From Ornithinimicrobium sufpigmenti (GTDB lineage: Bacteria > Actinomycetota > Actinomycetes > Actinomycetales > Dermatophilaceae), in contig NZ_CP036403.1 of NCBI RefSeq assembly GCF_004322775.1, positions 2,046,001-2,110,000 on the forward strand: DNA of 64,000 nucleotides, in the 5' to 3' direction. Numbering within the stretch: position 1 is the stretch's first letter; every line of letters begins with the position of its first letter. The position numbers and the translations under genes are program-made. Positions 48,801-59,127 of this stretch are shown piece after piece. Under the pieces are notes generated by a model that was given only the letters and a program-made list of their open reading frames with translations, was not told the origin of the DNA and made no database searches.

Positions 48801-50965
48801 GTGAGCACCACCGTCCACGCCGGCCCTCCGCCCACCCTGACCCACCTGCGCTCCGGGGGGGTGTCGGTCCTGCTGGAGCACGCCGACGACCTGCTGCCCG
48901 TCGTCCGGCACTGGGGCGCCGACCTCGGCGTCCTCTCGGAGGGGGACCTGCAGGCCGTCGCGCTCGCGGCCCGCGTGGCCCACGGCGACAGCCCGTTCGA
49001 CGTCGCCGACCAGGTCACCGTGCTGCCCGAGCACGCCCGAGCCTGGATCGGGCGGCCCGGCGTGGAGGGTTCCCGCCGGGGCCGGGACTGGTCGCCCGCC
49101 TTCCGCACGACCACCGGCCCCGAGCGCCACGACGGGACACACCACCAGGGGGTGGTGACGCGGGCGGCGGACGGCACGGCATACCTGTCCGTCGTGCACG
49201 AGCTGGAGCTGCACGACGGTGGGCTGCTGCGGCAACGGCTCACCCTCAGCAACGACGGGTCGGAGGGGTATGCGGTGGGCCGGGTCCGGCTGACCCTGCC
49301 GGTGCCCGAGCGGGCCGGTGAGCTGCTCGACTTCACCGGACGGCACACGATGGAGCGGATCCCGCAGCGCCAGCCGTTCAGCGCGGGCGTGCACAGCCGT
49401 GAGGTGCGCACGGGCCGGACGGGCCTGGACGCGGTGCACCTGCTCTGCGCCGGGGATCCCGGGTTCGGCTTCCGGCACGGGCAGGTCTGGGCCGTGCACC
49501 TCGGCTGGAGCGGCAACCAGGTGAGCTACGCCGAACGCCACTACAACGGGGCGCGGCTGCTGGGTGCCGGTGAGCTCCTCGAGCACGGCGAGGTCGTGCT
49601 GGGTGCGGGGGAGAGCCTCACCACCCCGTGGATGTATGCCGCCCACGGCACCGGGCTGGACGAGGTGGCTGCCCGATTCCACGCCTTCCAGCGCGCCCAG
49701 CCGCACCACCCGGCCAGGCCGCGGCCGGTCACCCTGAACAACTGGGAGGCGACCTACTTCGACCATTCGCTGCCGCGGCTGAAGGAGCTGGTCGACCGGG
49801 CTGCGAGGGTGGGTGCCGAGCGGTTCGTCCTCGATGACGGCTGGTTCGGGGGGCGACGCGACGACACGAGCAGCCTGGGGGACTGGGTGGTCTCCCCTGA
49901 CGTGTGGCCGGAGGGCCTGGGACCGCTGGTCGAGCACGTGCACGCGCGCGGGATGGAGTTCGGGCTGTGGGTGGAGCCGGAGATGGTGTCCCTGGACTCC
50001 GACCTGGCCCGGGCGCACCCGGAGTGGCTGTTCTCCGCCGGGGGCCGGGTCGGTGTGGAGTCGCGCCAGCAGCACGTGCTGGATCTGGGCCACCCCGGCG
50101 CCTATGCGCACGTCCGCGACCAGCTGCTGCGGCTGCTGCGGGACTACGACATCGCCTACCTGAAGTGGGACCACAACCGCTACCTCAACGACGCCGGCCA
50201 CACGCCGGACGGGACCCCGGGAGTGCGGGAGCACACCCTGGCGGCGTACCGGCTGATGGACGAGCTGCGCTCCGCCGCACCGGGTCTGGAGATCGAGTCG
50301 TGCGCGGGCGGCGGAGGGCGGGTCGACCTGGGGGTGCTGGAGCGCACCGTGCGGGTCTGGGCCTCGGACTGCATCGACCCGCTGGAGCGTCAGCAGATCC
50401 AGCGCGGCACCTTCCTGCTGGTGCCGCCGGAGCTGGTCGGCACGCACATCGCCTCGGGCCGGTCGCACACGACGGGACGCCGCCACGACCTCGACTTCCG
50501 GGCGGCGACCGCGCTGTGGGGCCACATGGGGATCGAGTGGGACCTGACGTCGTGCAGCGAGGAGGAGCTGGAGCAGGTGGCCGCGTGGGTGCGTCTGCAC
50601 CAGGAGCACCGTCAGCTGCTGCACTCCGGCGTCGTCGTCAACGGTGACCACCACGACGACGCGACCTGGACGCACGGCGTGGTGGCCCAGGACGCCTCCG
50701 AGGCACTCTTCCACGTCGTCTCGGTACGCCGATCCAGCACCACCGGTCCGGACCGGGTGCGGCTGCCGGGGCTGGACCCCGCGATGCGCTACTGCGTGGA
50801 GCTGCTGCGGCCCGGTCAGGAGCCGCTCGTCGCGGGCCGCGGGGTCGTCCCCTGGGCGGTCGACGGGGTCGTGCTGCCTGGTCGCGTACTGGCCGAGGTG
50901 GGGCTGCCGGTCCAGCCGATGCTGCCCGAGCACAGCCAGCTGTGGCGGGTCCGGAGGGTGGACGG

Positions 50966-50969
<4 letters not shown>
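48801..50969 (+). CDS. alpha-galactosidase, glycoside hydrolase family 36
   Basis: A 722-residue (from GTG 48801) GH36 enzyme, of normal family length. An N-terminal beta-sandwich precedes the catalytic barrel: LNNWEATYFDH, VLDDGWFGGRRDD, LWVEPEMV, YLKWDHNR with nucleophile Asp457, ESCAGGGGRVD, and WASDCIDPLERQQIQRG with acid/base Asp523. It releases terminal alpha-galactose from melibiose- or raffinose-type sugars. No signal peptide is visible, so it acts inside the cell. The start is uncertain (GTG 48768 is 11 codons earlier). Its stop overlaps galK by 4 bases, so released galactose is phosphorylated by the next enzyme. Confidence 0.93.
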
Positions 50970-52264
<1,295 letters not shown>

Positions 52265-52290
52265 CCGGGGGGCAGCTCCTGCATCATCCC

Positions 52291-52590
52291 GACAGAACAC
52301 GTGAGAAGACCCCACTGGACACGCGAAAAGGCCCCACCGAGCACGCGAAAAGACCCGACCGGACACGCGGGACGACCTGACCCGGCGCCCCGAAGGGCTC
52401 ACAGGACACGTGAAAAGGCTCGACCGAACACGGCCGGCGGCCGCACGTGTTCGGTCGAGCCCTATGGCGTGTTCGGTCGAGCCCTATGGCGTGTTCGGTC
52501 GAGCGCTTTGCCGTGTTCGGTCGCGCCTTGTGACGTGTTCTGTCGAGCACTTTGCCGGGTTCTGTGGGGGCCTATGACGTGTTCTGTTGG
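52291..52590. repeat. inverted pair of 22-bp period arrays (7 units facing 7 units)
   Basis: Left half: ACACG-type cores at 52297, 52319, 52341, 52363, 52385 (degenerate), 52406 and 52428. Right half: CGTGT-type cores at 52446, 52468, 52490, 52512, 52534, 52556 and 52578, all 22 apart. Right units read GTGTTCGGTCGAG plus a variable segment such as CCCTATGGC; left units are their reverse complement with AAAAGGCCC-like variable parts. The innermost units form a perfect 16-bp stem: GGCTCGACCGAACACG and CGTGTTCGGTCGAGCC around 13 GC-rich bases. The last right unit extends into the ackA 3' end. The gap has no gene. Confidence 0.92.
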
Positions 52591-53786
52591 TCTGCGACCA
52601 CGGCAGCGGCCTGGCGGGCGATCTCCAGCTCCTCGTCGGTCGGCACCACCCAGACCTGGACGCGGCTGTCGGCGGTGGTGATCCGGCCCTCGGCACCGCC
52701 CACGGTGGCGTCGTTCGCGGCCGGGTCCAGCTCGGCACCGAGGAAGGTCAGGCGGTCCACGACGGCGGCGCGGAGCGGGGCGACGTTCTCCCCGATGCCG
52801 GCGGTGAACACTAGGGCGTCGAGCCCGCCGAGGACGGCGGTGAAGCCGCCGACGTACCGCAGCAGCCGGTGCACGACGACCTCGAAGGCCAGCTCGGCGT
52901 CAGGGTCGCCCTCGTCGCGGCGGGCCATCACCTCGCGCATGTCCGCAGAACCGGTCAGGCCGAGCAGACCCGACTCCTTCGACAGCGCCCGGTCGTAGTC
53001 CTCCATCGACATGTTCGCCACGCGGGCCAGGTGCCCGGCCAGGCCGGGGTCGAGGTCGCCGCCACGGGTGCCCATGACCAGACCCTCCAGCGGGGTCAGC
53101 CCCATCGAGGTGTCGACCGACCGGCCGCCCTCGACGGCGGTGGCGCTCGCGCCGTTGCCGAGGTGCAGCACCACCGTGCGCAGCTCCTCGACGGGACGGC
53201 CGAGCAGCTCGGCCACGCGCCGGGAGACGTAGGCGTGCGAGGTGCCGTGGAAGCCGTAGCGGCGCACCCGGTGCTGTGCACGCCATACCTTGGGTACGGC
53301 GTAGGTGGCGGCCGCCTCCGGCATGGTCTGGTGGAAGGCGGTGTCGAAGACGGCGACCTGCGGCACGTCGGGGAAGGCCTCCTGCGCCGCGGTGATGCCG
53401 TCCAGGTTGCCGGGGTTGTGCAGCGGCGCGAGCGGCACCAGACGCTTGATGGTGGCCAGCACCGCGGGCGTGACCTCGACGGGGTCGGCGAAGTCGGCGC
53501 CGCCGTGGACGACGCGGTGGCCGACCGCGACCAGGTCGACCTGCGCGAGGTCGGGACCGTGCTCGGCGAAGGCACCGGTCAGCAGGTGCATGGCGGCCTC
53601 GTGGTCGGGCACCGGGAGCTCGCGGTCGTGCCGGACCCCGTCGACCGTATGGTGCAGGGCACCCGTGGATAACCCGATGCGCTCGATCAGGCCCTTGGCG
53701 TGCGACGCCCCGGTCTCGGGGTCGAGCAGCTGGTACTTCACCGACGAGGAGCCGGCGTTGATGACGAGGACGGCGCGCACGTTCAC
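52572..53786 (-). CDS. ackA: acetate kinase
   Basis: A 404-residue acetate kinase. VLVINAGSSSVKYQL at the N-terminus, GHRVVHGGADFADPV, VAVFDTAFHQTMPE, YGFHGTSHAYVSRR, LHLGNGASATAVEGG, DTSMGLTPLEGLVMGTRGGD and FTAGIGEN are all canonical. It interconverts acetyl phosphate and acetate with ATP. ATG 53786 overlaps the pta stop by 4 bases, so the order pta-ackA is one transcript on the minus strand. The last codons (QQNTS) fall inside the right end of the repeat array, so the array has invaded or grown from the gene's end. Confidence 0.96.
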   Translation of the reverse strand: MNVRAVLVINAGSSSVKYQLLDPETGASHAKGLIERIGLSTGALHHTVDGVRHDRELPVPDHEAAMHLLTGAFAEHGPDLAQVDLVAVGHRVVHGGADFADPVEVTPAVLATIKRLVPLAPLHNPGNLDGITAAQEAFPDVPQVAVFDTAFHQTMPEAAATYAVPKVWRAQHRVRRYGFHGTSHAYVSRRVAELLGRPVEELRTVVLHLGNGASATAVEGGRSVDTSMGLTPLEGLVMGTRGGDLDPGLAGHLARVANMSMEDYDRALSKESGLLGLTGSADMREVMARRDEGDPDAELAFEVVVHRLLRYVGGFTAVLGGLDALVFTAGIGENVAPLRAAVVDRLTFLGAELDPAANDATVGGAEGRITTADSRVQVWVVPTDEELEIARQAAAVVADQQNTS

Positions 53787-55897
53787 CCCTTGGCCTGGAT
53801 GCCGGTGATGGCCACCGTGTTGATGATGTCGCGGACGGTGGCGCCGCGGGACAGGTCGTTGACCGGGGCGTTGAGTCCCTGCAGGACGGGGCCGATGGCG
53901 ACGGCGGAAGCGCTGCGCTGGACCGCCTTGTAGGTGTTGTTGCCCGTGTTGAGGTCGGGGAAGATCAGCACGGTGGCGCGGCCGGCGACGGGGGAGTCCT
54001 TCAGCTTGGTCGCCGCGACCGCGGGGTCGACGGCCGCGTCGTACTGGATCGGCCCCTCCACCAGGAGGTGAGGCGCACGCTCGCGGACCAGCTCGGTGGC
54101 GGCCCGCACCTTCTCCACGTCGGCGCCGGAGCCGGACCCGCCGGTGGAGTAGCTGAGCATCGCCACCCGGGGCTCGACGCCGAACTGGGCGGCCGTGCGG
54201 GCGGAGGAGACCGCGATGTCCGCCAGCTGCTCGGCGGTCGGGTCGGGGTTGATGGCGCAGTCGCCGTAGACGAGCACCCGGTCGGCCAGCCCCATGAAGA
54301 AGACGCTGCTGACGACCGAGACGCCGGGGGAGGTGCGGATCACCTCCAGCGCCGGCCGGATGGTGTGCGCGGTCGTGGTGATCGAGCCCGAGACCATGCC
54401 GTCGGCCTCGCCCGCGCGCACCATGAGGGTGCCGAAGTAGGCAGGGTCGGCCACCACCTCGTAGGCGTGCTCCGGGGTGACCCCCTTGTGCGCGCGCAGC
54501 TCGGCGTATGCCGTCGCGAAGTCCTCGCGCAACGGGCTCGACTCGGGGTCGACGACCTGCGCCGCGTCCAGGTGCAGGCCGAGGGTGGTGGCGCGCTCGC
54601 GGATCTGCCCCTCGTCGCCGAGCAGGGTCAGTCGGGCGACCTTGCGGGCCAGGAGGGTGTCGGCGGCCCGCAGGATCCGGTCCTCCGCGCCCTCGGGCAG
54701 CACGATGTGCGCATCGGCAGAGCGGGCGCGGGCGACCAGCTGGTGCTCGAACATCAGCGGCGTCACGACGCGGTGGCCGTTGCTGGTGGTGGGGGCAGCA
54801 TTGTCCGCGGCCGCCGGCACGAGGGCGTCCAGGTCGAGGTGGTTGTGCACCAGAGCCCTCGCCCGCTCGATCTTCCGGGTGGAGTGCGGGGTGATCCGGC
54901 CGCGCACGGCATACATCGTCATGGCGGCGTTCATGGTGCCCAGCTCACAGGTGATGATCGGCAGCTCGACACTGATGCCCTCCACCAGCCGGGTGACCTG
55001 CTGGCTGGGCAGGAAGCCGCCGTTGAGGACGATGCCGGACAGGGAAGGGAAGGTGGAGGCGCTGTGGGCGAGGATCGCGGCGATGAGCACCTCCTCGCGG
55101 TCACCGGGGCAGATGAGGACGTTGCCCTCCCGGAGCCGGTCGAGCACGTGCGGCGTGGTCATCCCCGCCACCAGCAGCCCCGACGTCTCGCGATCCAGCA
55201 GCGCCTCGTCGCCGGCGAGCAGCGTGCCGCCGGCAGCTGTCATGAGGTCGCGCACGGTCGGGGCGGCGAGGGTGTCGTCGGCCGGCAGGGTGAAGGCCAG
55301 CGGCGCCACGACGCCACCGCCCTGCGTCTCGGCGTCCTGGCGCAGCCGGGCCTGGAGCTCCTCCTGCATCGCCTCCACCTGGTCCGCGGGGACCCGGTTG
55401 GCGATCACCGCGGCCACCTCGGCGTGCCGCGCCTGCGCCTCGTGCAGGCTGACCAGCGCAGCGGTCACGCTCTCCTCGATCTCCCGTCCCACAGCCGGCA
55501 CGATGAGGACCATGGCCGCGCCCAGGTGCGCGGCGATGGCGGCGTTGGTGGAGAACTCCGCGGGCGCGGGGACACCGGTGTAGTCGGAGCCGATCACGAG
55601 CACGGTGTCGTGCTCGGCGGCGAACGCGTGGAAGCGCTCCACGACCGTGCTGATCGCGGACTCGGTGCGCAGGTTGACCTCGTCGTAGGTGACGCCGACC
55701 GCCCGGTCGACCGAGACCTGGGAGGTGGACAGCGGGTGCAGCAGCTCGGCCAGCGTGTCGTGCCCGCCGGCCTGCACGATGGGCCGGAACACCCCCACCC
55801 GGCCCCCGCGGGCGCAGAGCTCGGCGAGGAGTCCCACGGCGATGGCGGACTTGCCCGAGACGGACTCGGCGGACGCGACATACAAGGTGCGGGTCAC
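53783..55897 (-). CDS. pta: phosphate acetyltransferase (long form)
   Basis: A 704-residue Pta. The N-terminal part (residues 1 to about 220) is a P-loop-like BioD-type domain (YVASAESVSGKSAIAVGLL). A DRTGG domain follows (about 230-340), and the catalytic PTA domain occupies about 380-704 with IVLPEGAEDRILRAAD, GMVSGSITTTAHTIRPALEV, SYSTGGSGSGADVEKVR and FPDLNTGNNTYKAVQR. It converts acetyl-CoA and phosphate to acetyl phosphate. It is divergent from the PabC-like gene with only 34 bases between starts. Confidence 0.96.
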   Translation of the reverse strand: MTRTLYVASAESVSGKSAIAVGLLAELCARGGRVGVFRPIVQAGGHDTLAELLHPLSTSQVSVDRAVGVTYDEVNLRTESAISTVVERFHAFAAEHDTVLVIGSDYTGVPAPAEFSTNAAIAAHLGAAMVLIVPAVGREIEESVTAALVSLHEAQARHAEVAAVIANRVPADQVEAMQEELQARLRQDAETQGGGVVAPLAFTLPADDTLAAPTVRDLMTAAGGTLLAGDEALLDRETSGLLVAGMTTPHVLDRLREGNVLICPGDREEVLIAAILAHSASTFPSLSGIVLNGGFLPSQQVTRLVEGISVELPIITCELGTMNAAMTMYAVRGRITPHSTRKIERARALVHNHLDLDALVPAAADNAAPTTSNGHRVVTPLMFEHQLVARARSADAHIVLPEGAEDRILRAADTLLARKVARLTLLGDEGQIRERATTLGLHLDAAQVVDPESSPLREDFATAYAELRAHKGVTPEHAYEVVADPAYFGTLMVRAGEADGMVSGSITTTAHTIRPALEVIRTSPGVSVVSSVFFMGLADRVLVYGDCAINPDPTAEQLADIAVSSARTAAQFGVEPRVAMLSYSTGGSGSGADVEKVRAATELVRERAPHLLVEGPIQYDAAVDPAVAATKLKDSPVAGRATVLIFPDLNTGNNTYKAVQRSASAVAIGPVLQGLNAPVNDLSRGATVRDIINTVAITGIQAKG

Positions 55898-55931
55898 GGT
55901 GTCCAGACTATCCAGCCCCTACCCTGGCCTG

Positions 55932-56882
55932 ATGAGCACCGTGCCACCCGCGCCCGTGTCCCTGCCCGAGCTGGAGGGGGTGCGGGTCTGGGTCGACGGC
56001 CGGCTGGGTGGTGCGGCCGAGGCGTCGGCCGGCGGCGTCGGGGTGGGCGCCCTCGACCACGGTGTGACGGTCGGCGACGGTGTCTTCGAGACGGCCAAGG
56101 TCGTCGACGGCGTGCCGTTCGCCCTGGACCGGCACCATGACCGCATGGACCGCTCGCTCGCCGGGATCGGCCTGGCCCCGCTGGACCGGGACCGCATGAA
56201 CGAGGGCATCCGGGCGGTGCTGGACATGGGGGGTATGAGGTTCGGCCGGCTGCGCTGCACCGTCACCGCCGGCGTCGGGCCGCTGGGCAGCGACCGGCTC
56301 GCCGGCGCCGCCACCTACGTGGTCTCGGCGATGGAGGTCGAGCAGCCCGGCCCGACCACGACCGTGGCGGTGGTGCCCTGGACCCGCAACGAGCGCAGCG
56401 CCCTGACCGGGGTGAAGTCGACCTCCTACGCCGACAACGTCGTGGCGCTGGCCGCGGCCAAGGGTCGCGGGCACACCGAGGCGCTGCTGGCCAACACCTC
56501 GGGGATGCTCTGCGAGGGCACGGGCAGCAACGTCTTCGTCGTGGTCGACGGCGTGGTGCGCACCCCGTCGCTGGAGTCCGGACCGCTGGCCGGCATCACC
56601 CGCGCGCTGACCCTCGAGTGGCTGCGCGAGGACGGGGTCGAGGTCGTCGAGGAGCAGCTGCCGCTGTCGGTCCTAGCCGAGGCCGACGAGGTGTGGATCA
56701 CCAGCAGCACCCGGGACGTCGCCGCGGTCACCCACGTCGACGTCGTGCCGCCCGTCACCCTGCTCAACGGCGTGCGCCTGGAGGTGCCGGAGCTGCAGCC
56801 CCGCGACCTGCCGCACGGGCCGCTCGGGCGCCGCGCGCAGGAGCTGTTCGCGCGCCGCTCCACGCAGGAGCCGAACCCGTGA
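55932..56882 (+). CDS. PLP-dependent class IV aminotransferase (aminodeoxychorismate lyase-like)
   Basis: A 316-residue fold-type IV enzyme. DHGVTVGDGVFETAKVVDGV opens it, LTGVKSTSYADNVVAL has the Schiff-base lysine, and EALLANTSGMLCEGTGSNVF, then ITRALTLEWLREDGVEVVEE follow. The pattern is that of 4-amino-4-deoxychorismate lyase (PabC, folate synthesis) as well as of branched-chain and D-amino-acid aminotransferases; the size and VGDGVFET favour PabC. ATG 55932 lacks a Shine-Dalgarno and has TACCCT 6 bases upstream, so it may be leaderless. It is the last chromosomal protein gene before tRNA-Val. Confidence 0.8.
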   Translation: MSTVPPAPVSLPELEGVRVWVDGRLGGAAEASAGGVGVGALDHGVTVGDGVFETAKVVDGVPFALDRHHDRMDRSLAGIGLAPLDRDRMNEGIRAVLDMGGMRFGRLRCTVTAGVGPLGSDRLAGAATYVVSAMEVEQPGPTTTVAVVPWTRNERSALTGVKSTSYADNVVALAAAKGRGHTEALLANTSGMLCEGTGSNVFVVVDGVVRTPSLESGPLAGITRALTLEWLREDGVEVVEEQLPLSVLAEADEVWITSSTRDVAAVTHVDVVPPVTLLNGVRLEVPELQPRDLPHGPLGRRAQELFARRSTQEPNP

Positions 56883-56952
56883 GCCCCTGGTATGGCGCGG
56901 AGCGGGTGCTCGGACGAGTGGCACCGCAGGTGGCGACACGCGCGTCCCCGGA

Positions 56953-56982
56953 TTAGGATCTGCCCCCGGCGCCACGTAAAGT
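56953..56982 (+). promoter_or_regulatory. candidate promoter of tRNA-Val
   Basis: TTAGGA (56953-56958) and TAAAGT (56977-56982) are 18 bases apart, and the tRNA starts 21 bases after the -10. The spacing suits a short 5' leader trimmed by RNase P. Confidence 0.5.
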
Positions 56983-57003
56983 AGTGCCTCGCGCGCAGCG
57001 CAC

Positions 57004-57077
57004 GGACGTGTAGCTCAGTTGGTTAGAGCGTTCGCTTCACACGCGAGAGGTCAGGGGTTCGAGTCCCTTCACGTCCA
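57004..57077 (+). tRNA. tRNA-Val (anticodon CAC)
   Basis: A complete 74-base cloverleaf. The acceptor stem is GGACGTG/CACGTCC, the D arm contains TAGCTCAGTTGGTTAGAGC, and the anticodon loop TTCACAC reads CAC between TTCGC and GCGAG. The T arm is CAGGGGTTCGAGTCCCTT (one imperfect pair) and the discriminator is A at 57077. CCA is not encoded. The integrated element starts directly after its 3' end, and the recombinase gene on the other strand uses 41 bases of this tRNA for its last codons and stop, so the tRNA is the likely integration target. Confidence 0.95.
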
Positions 57078-58731
57078 CCCAAGTGTTCTTACGGGAACAC
57101 GCGACATGCGAAGAGTCGTTGTGTTCCCGTAAGGGTTCCTCTCCGTCGTCGTCCGTCTTCGTCTCGCGGATGATGGTGGCGAACGGCTCGGCCAGTCGCG
57201 GACGTAGTTGCTCGTCATCGGTGATGTCGAGGCGGGTGTAGAACGCCTGGTTCGCCAAGCGCCGGTCAGCATCTCCTGAACGGGCGTAGGCGCGGTGGGC
57301 GTCGGTGAGCAGCCGTAGCGAGTCGTGCAGGAACGCCCGCCCGCCGGTGTGGTGCTCGTCGTGCTCGGCGAGTTTCTGGTTCACGTCGGCCAGGCCCGCC
57401 CGGATGCGGTCTTGGTGCCGCTTGAGGGTCGGGAGGTCGATGGCGTCGGCGAAGTGCGCGGCCAGCAGTTTGTCGCTCTCGGCTTCGAGCTTGGCTCGGT
57501 TCGCCATGAGGTCGGCGATCTCTTGGTCGCGGCCTGCCATGCGCTTGTCGAACGCCGCATCCACCCGCTTGGCGAGGTCGCGGTAGGTGGCATCGCTGAT
57601 CGTGATCGAGGCGTAGGAATCCGCGACGAGACGTTCAGCGACCGCGACCGGCACCGCCCGCCTCGTGCAGCCGGTTTTCTTGGCGGCGCGGCCGGAGCAG
57701 ACGAAGTAGGCGTACGTGGTGCCCCTCGGGTTGGTGGCGAAGTCGAGCAGCATCCGCGACCCGCAGGTGCCGCAGTGCAGCAGGCCTTTCAGGTGATGCG
57801 CGTGCTGGACGTGCCGGGTCTGCTTCGCCGTCCGCGCCCGCAAGAGCGACTGCACCTGATCGAACAGGGCCGGTTCCACGATGGATTCGTGCGCACCGGG
57901 ATACAGAGCACCCTTGTACCGGATCACGCCCGCGTAGTACGGGTTCGTCAGCAGCTTGTAGAGCGTGTTCTTCCCCAACGGCTTCGACGGGCGCTTCGGT
58001 GTCGGCACCGTGACCAGTCCGCGTGCGGTGAGGTCGCGCAGCAGCCCGGTCACGGAGGTCTCGCCCTCGGCGTACTGCTCGAACGCCCAGGTGATGAGCG
58101 GGGCACGTGCCGGATCGACCTCGACTGTGCGAACCTCGCGGCCGTTGTCGTCCGTCTTGCGGACGTTGAGGTAGCCGATGGGTGCACGCATCGGGGTGCC
58201 GCCCTGAGCGATCTTCTGCGACAAGCCCTTGGACACTTCCGTGGCGAGGTTCCGGGAGTAGAACTCCGCAATGGAAGACATGATGCCGTGCACCAGCATC
58301 CCCGAGGGCGTCTGGTCGATGGACTCGGTCGCCGACACGAGCGTGACACCGGCGCTGATGAGGGCCTCGTGAATCTTCACATCGTCGGCGCGGTTACGAG
58401 CGAGCCGGTCGAGCTTATGCACGATGCAGAACGTGACGCGCGTCGCGGCGATGAACGCCAACATCTCCTGCAACCCATCCCGATCCGCAGACCTGGCCGA
58501 CTCGCCCGCGTCGACGAACTCGCGCACGATGCGTGCGCCGAGTTCGTCGGCCTTGCGCTGATTGGCCTCGCGCTGGGCGGGGATCGAGAACCCCTCGTCG
58601 GTGCCGCCGCGCTCGGCCTGCTCCCTGGTGGAGACGCGCAGGTAGGACACGGCCAGCAGCACCGGCTTATCGCCCGCGTGATTGTCGGTGACGCCTACCG
58701 GGGCGAGGGTGGGAGCCGTGGTGGTGCTCAT
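57037..58731 (-). CDS. large serine recombinase (integrase) of the mobile element
   Basis: A 564-residue large serine recombinase. The resolvase domain has SYLRVSTREQ with nucleophile Ser34, and IVHKLDRLARNRADDV. The recombinase domain follows (about 190-300: APIGYLNVRKTDDNGREVRT; NTLYKLLTNPYYAGVIRYKG). A zinc ribbon (LHCGTCGSRM, CSGRAAKKTGC) and a coiled coil (about 420-490) complete it. ATG 58731 has AAGGAG 6 bases upstream and overlaps the upstream small gene by 4 bases. The last 13 residues, VDVKGLEPLTSRV, and the stop are encoded by the complement of tRNA-Val, so the C-terminus depends on the attachment site. Confidence 0.9.
   Translation of the reverse strand: MSTTTAPTLAPVGVTDNHAGDKPVLLAVSYLRVSTREQAERGGTDEGFSIPAQREANQRKADELGARIVREFVDAGESARSADRDGLQEMLAFIAATRVTFCIVHKLDRLARNRADDVKIHEALISAGVTLVSATESIDQTPSGMLVHGIMSSIAEFYSRNLATEVSKGLSQKIAQGGTPMRAPIGYLNVRKTDDNGREVRTVEVDPARAPLITWAFEQYAEGETSVTGLLRDLTARGLVTVPTPKRPSKPLGKNTLYKLLTNPYYAGVIRYKGALYPGAHESIVEPALFDQVQSLLRARTAKQTRHVQHAHHLKGLLHCGTCGSRMLLDFATNPRGTTYAYFVCSGRAAKKTGCTRRAVPVAVAERLVADSYASITISDATYRDLAKRVDAAFDKRMAGRDQEIADLMANRAKLEAESDKLLAAHFADAIDLPTLKRHQDRIRAGLADVNQKLAEHDEHHTGGRAFLHDSLRLLTDAHRAYARSGDADRRLANQAFYTRLDITDDEQLRPRLAEPFATIIRETKTDDDGEEPLREHNDSSHVACSRKNTWVDVKGLEPLTSRV
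57088..57133. repeat. 13-bp inverted repeat beside the attachment site
   Basis: CTTACGGGAACAC (57088-57100) and GTGTTCCCGTAAG (57121-57133) are exact complements separated by 20 bases, starting 10 bases after the tRNA. The left arm is also part of a shorter dyad, GTGTTC-TTACGG-GAACAC (57083-57100). These are plausible recombinase-binding arms of attL, although they also encode the recombinase's C-terminal residues. Confidence 0.6.
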
Positions 58732-59036
58732 GCGGTGCTCCTTCGTTGGTGCGCGGGTTCTTCCTCTACTCTGCCTCGTACATCTGACACCGGCCCGAGT
58801 CCGTCGGGTGCCGGGAGGTCGTAGGGGTCGGGCTCCCCGGCCAGGTGCGTGTCGTAGCGGGCCTGGGTGATGTTCAACACCCACTCCACCAACTTGCCCA
58901 CGTCCGGCTCCGCCCGCCGCACCGCCTGCAACCGTAACTGCGGCTCATCGTTCCCCGTGCTCGTTCCGCGCGCACGCCTGCCCCGCGCCGCGCGTCGCGG
59001 CGACTCGTCGGTTCTGCGTCGGGGCCGGTCACTCAT
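58728..59036 (-). CDS. small hypothetical protein coupled to the recombinase
   Basis: A 102-residue protein. The first 30 residues are Arg-rich (PRRAARGRRARG), then QAVRRAEPDVGKLVEWVLNI and YDTHLAGEPDPYDLPAPDGL. I do not recognise it. Its stop overlaps the recombinase start by 4 bases, so both are translated from one message on the minus strand. It could be a DNA-binding accessory factor, but that is only inferred from charge and position. Confidence 0.6.
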   Translation of the reverse strand: MSDRPRRRTDESPRRAARGRRARGTSTGNDEPQLRLQAVRRAEPDVGKLVEWVLNITQARYDTHLAGEPDPYDLPAPDGLGPVSDVRGRVEEEPAHQRRSTA

Positions 59037-59127
59037 CTCTATCTCACGTCATGGCAGATACGTGAGTTCAAGAGTAGCACACATATGGCGTAGCGGCCAT
59101 TGCATGAGGTGAGGTAGGATCGGGAAC

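Noticed and set aside
52291..52590. CRISPR array
   Set aside because: The constant part is 12-13 bases and the variable part 9-10, far too short. Units are inverted about a centre and no cas genes are near.
57325..58824. A 499-codon plus-strand open frame opposite the recombinase gene
   Set aside because: It is the complement of a gene with clear resolvase, recombinase and zinc-ribbon motifs; its own translation is Arg/Val/Asp-rich and has no family pattern.
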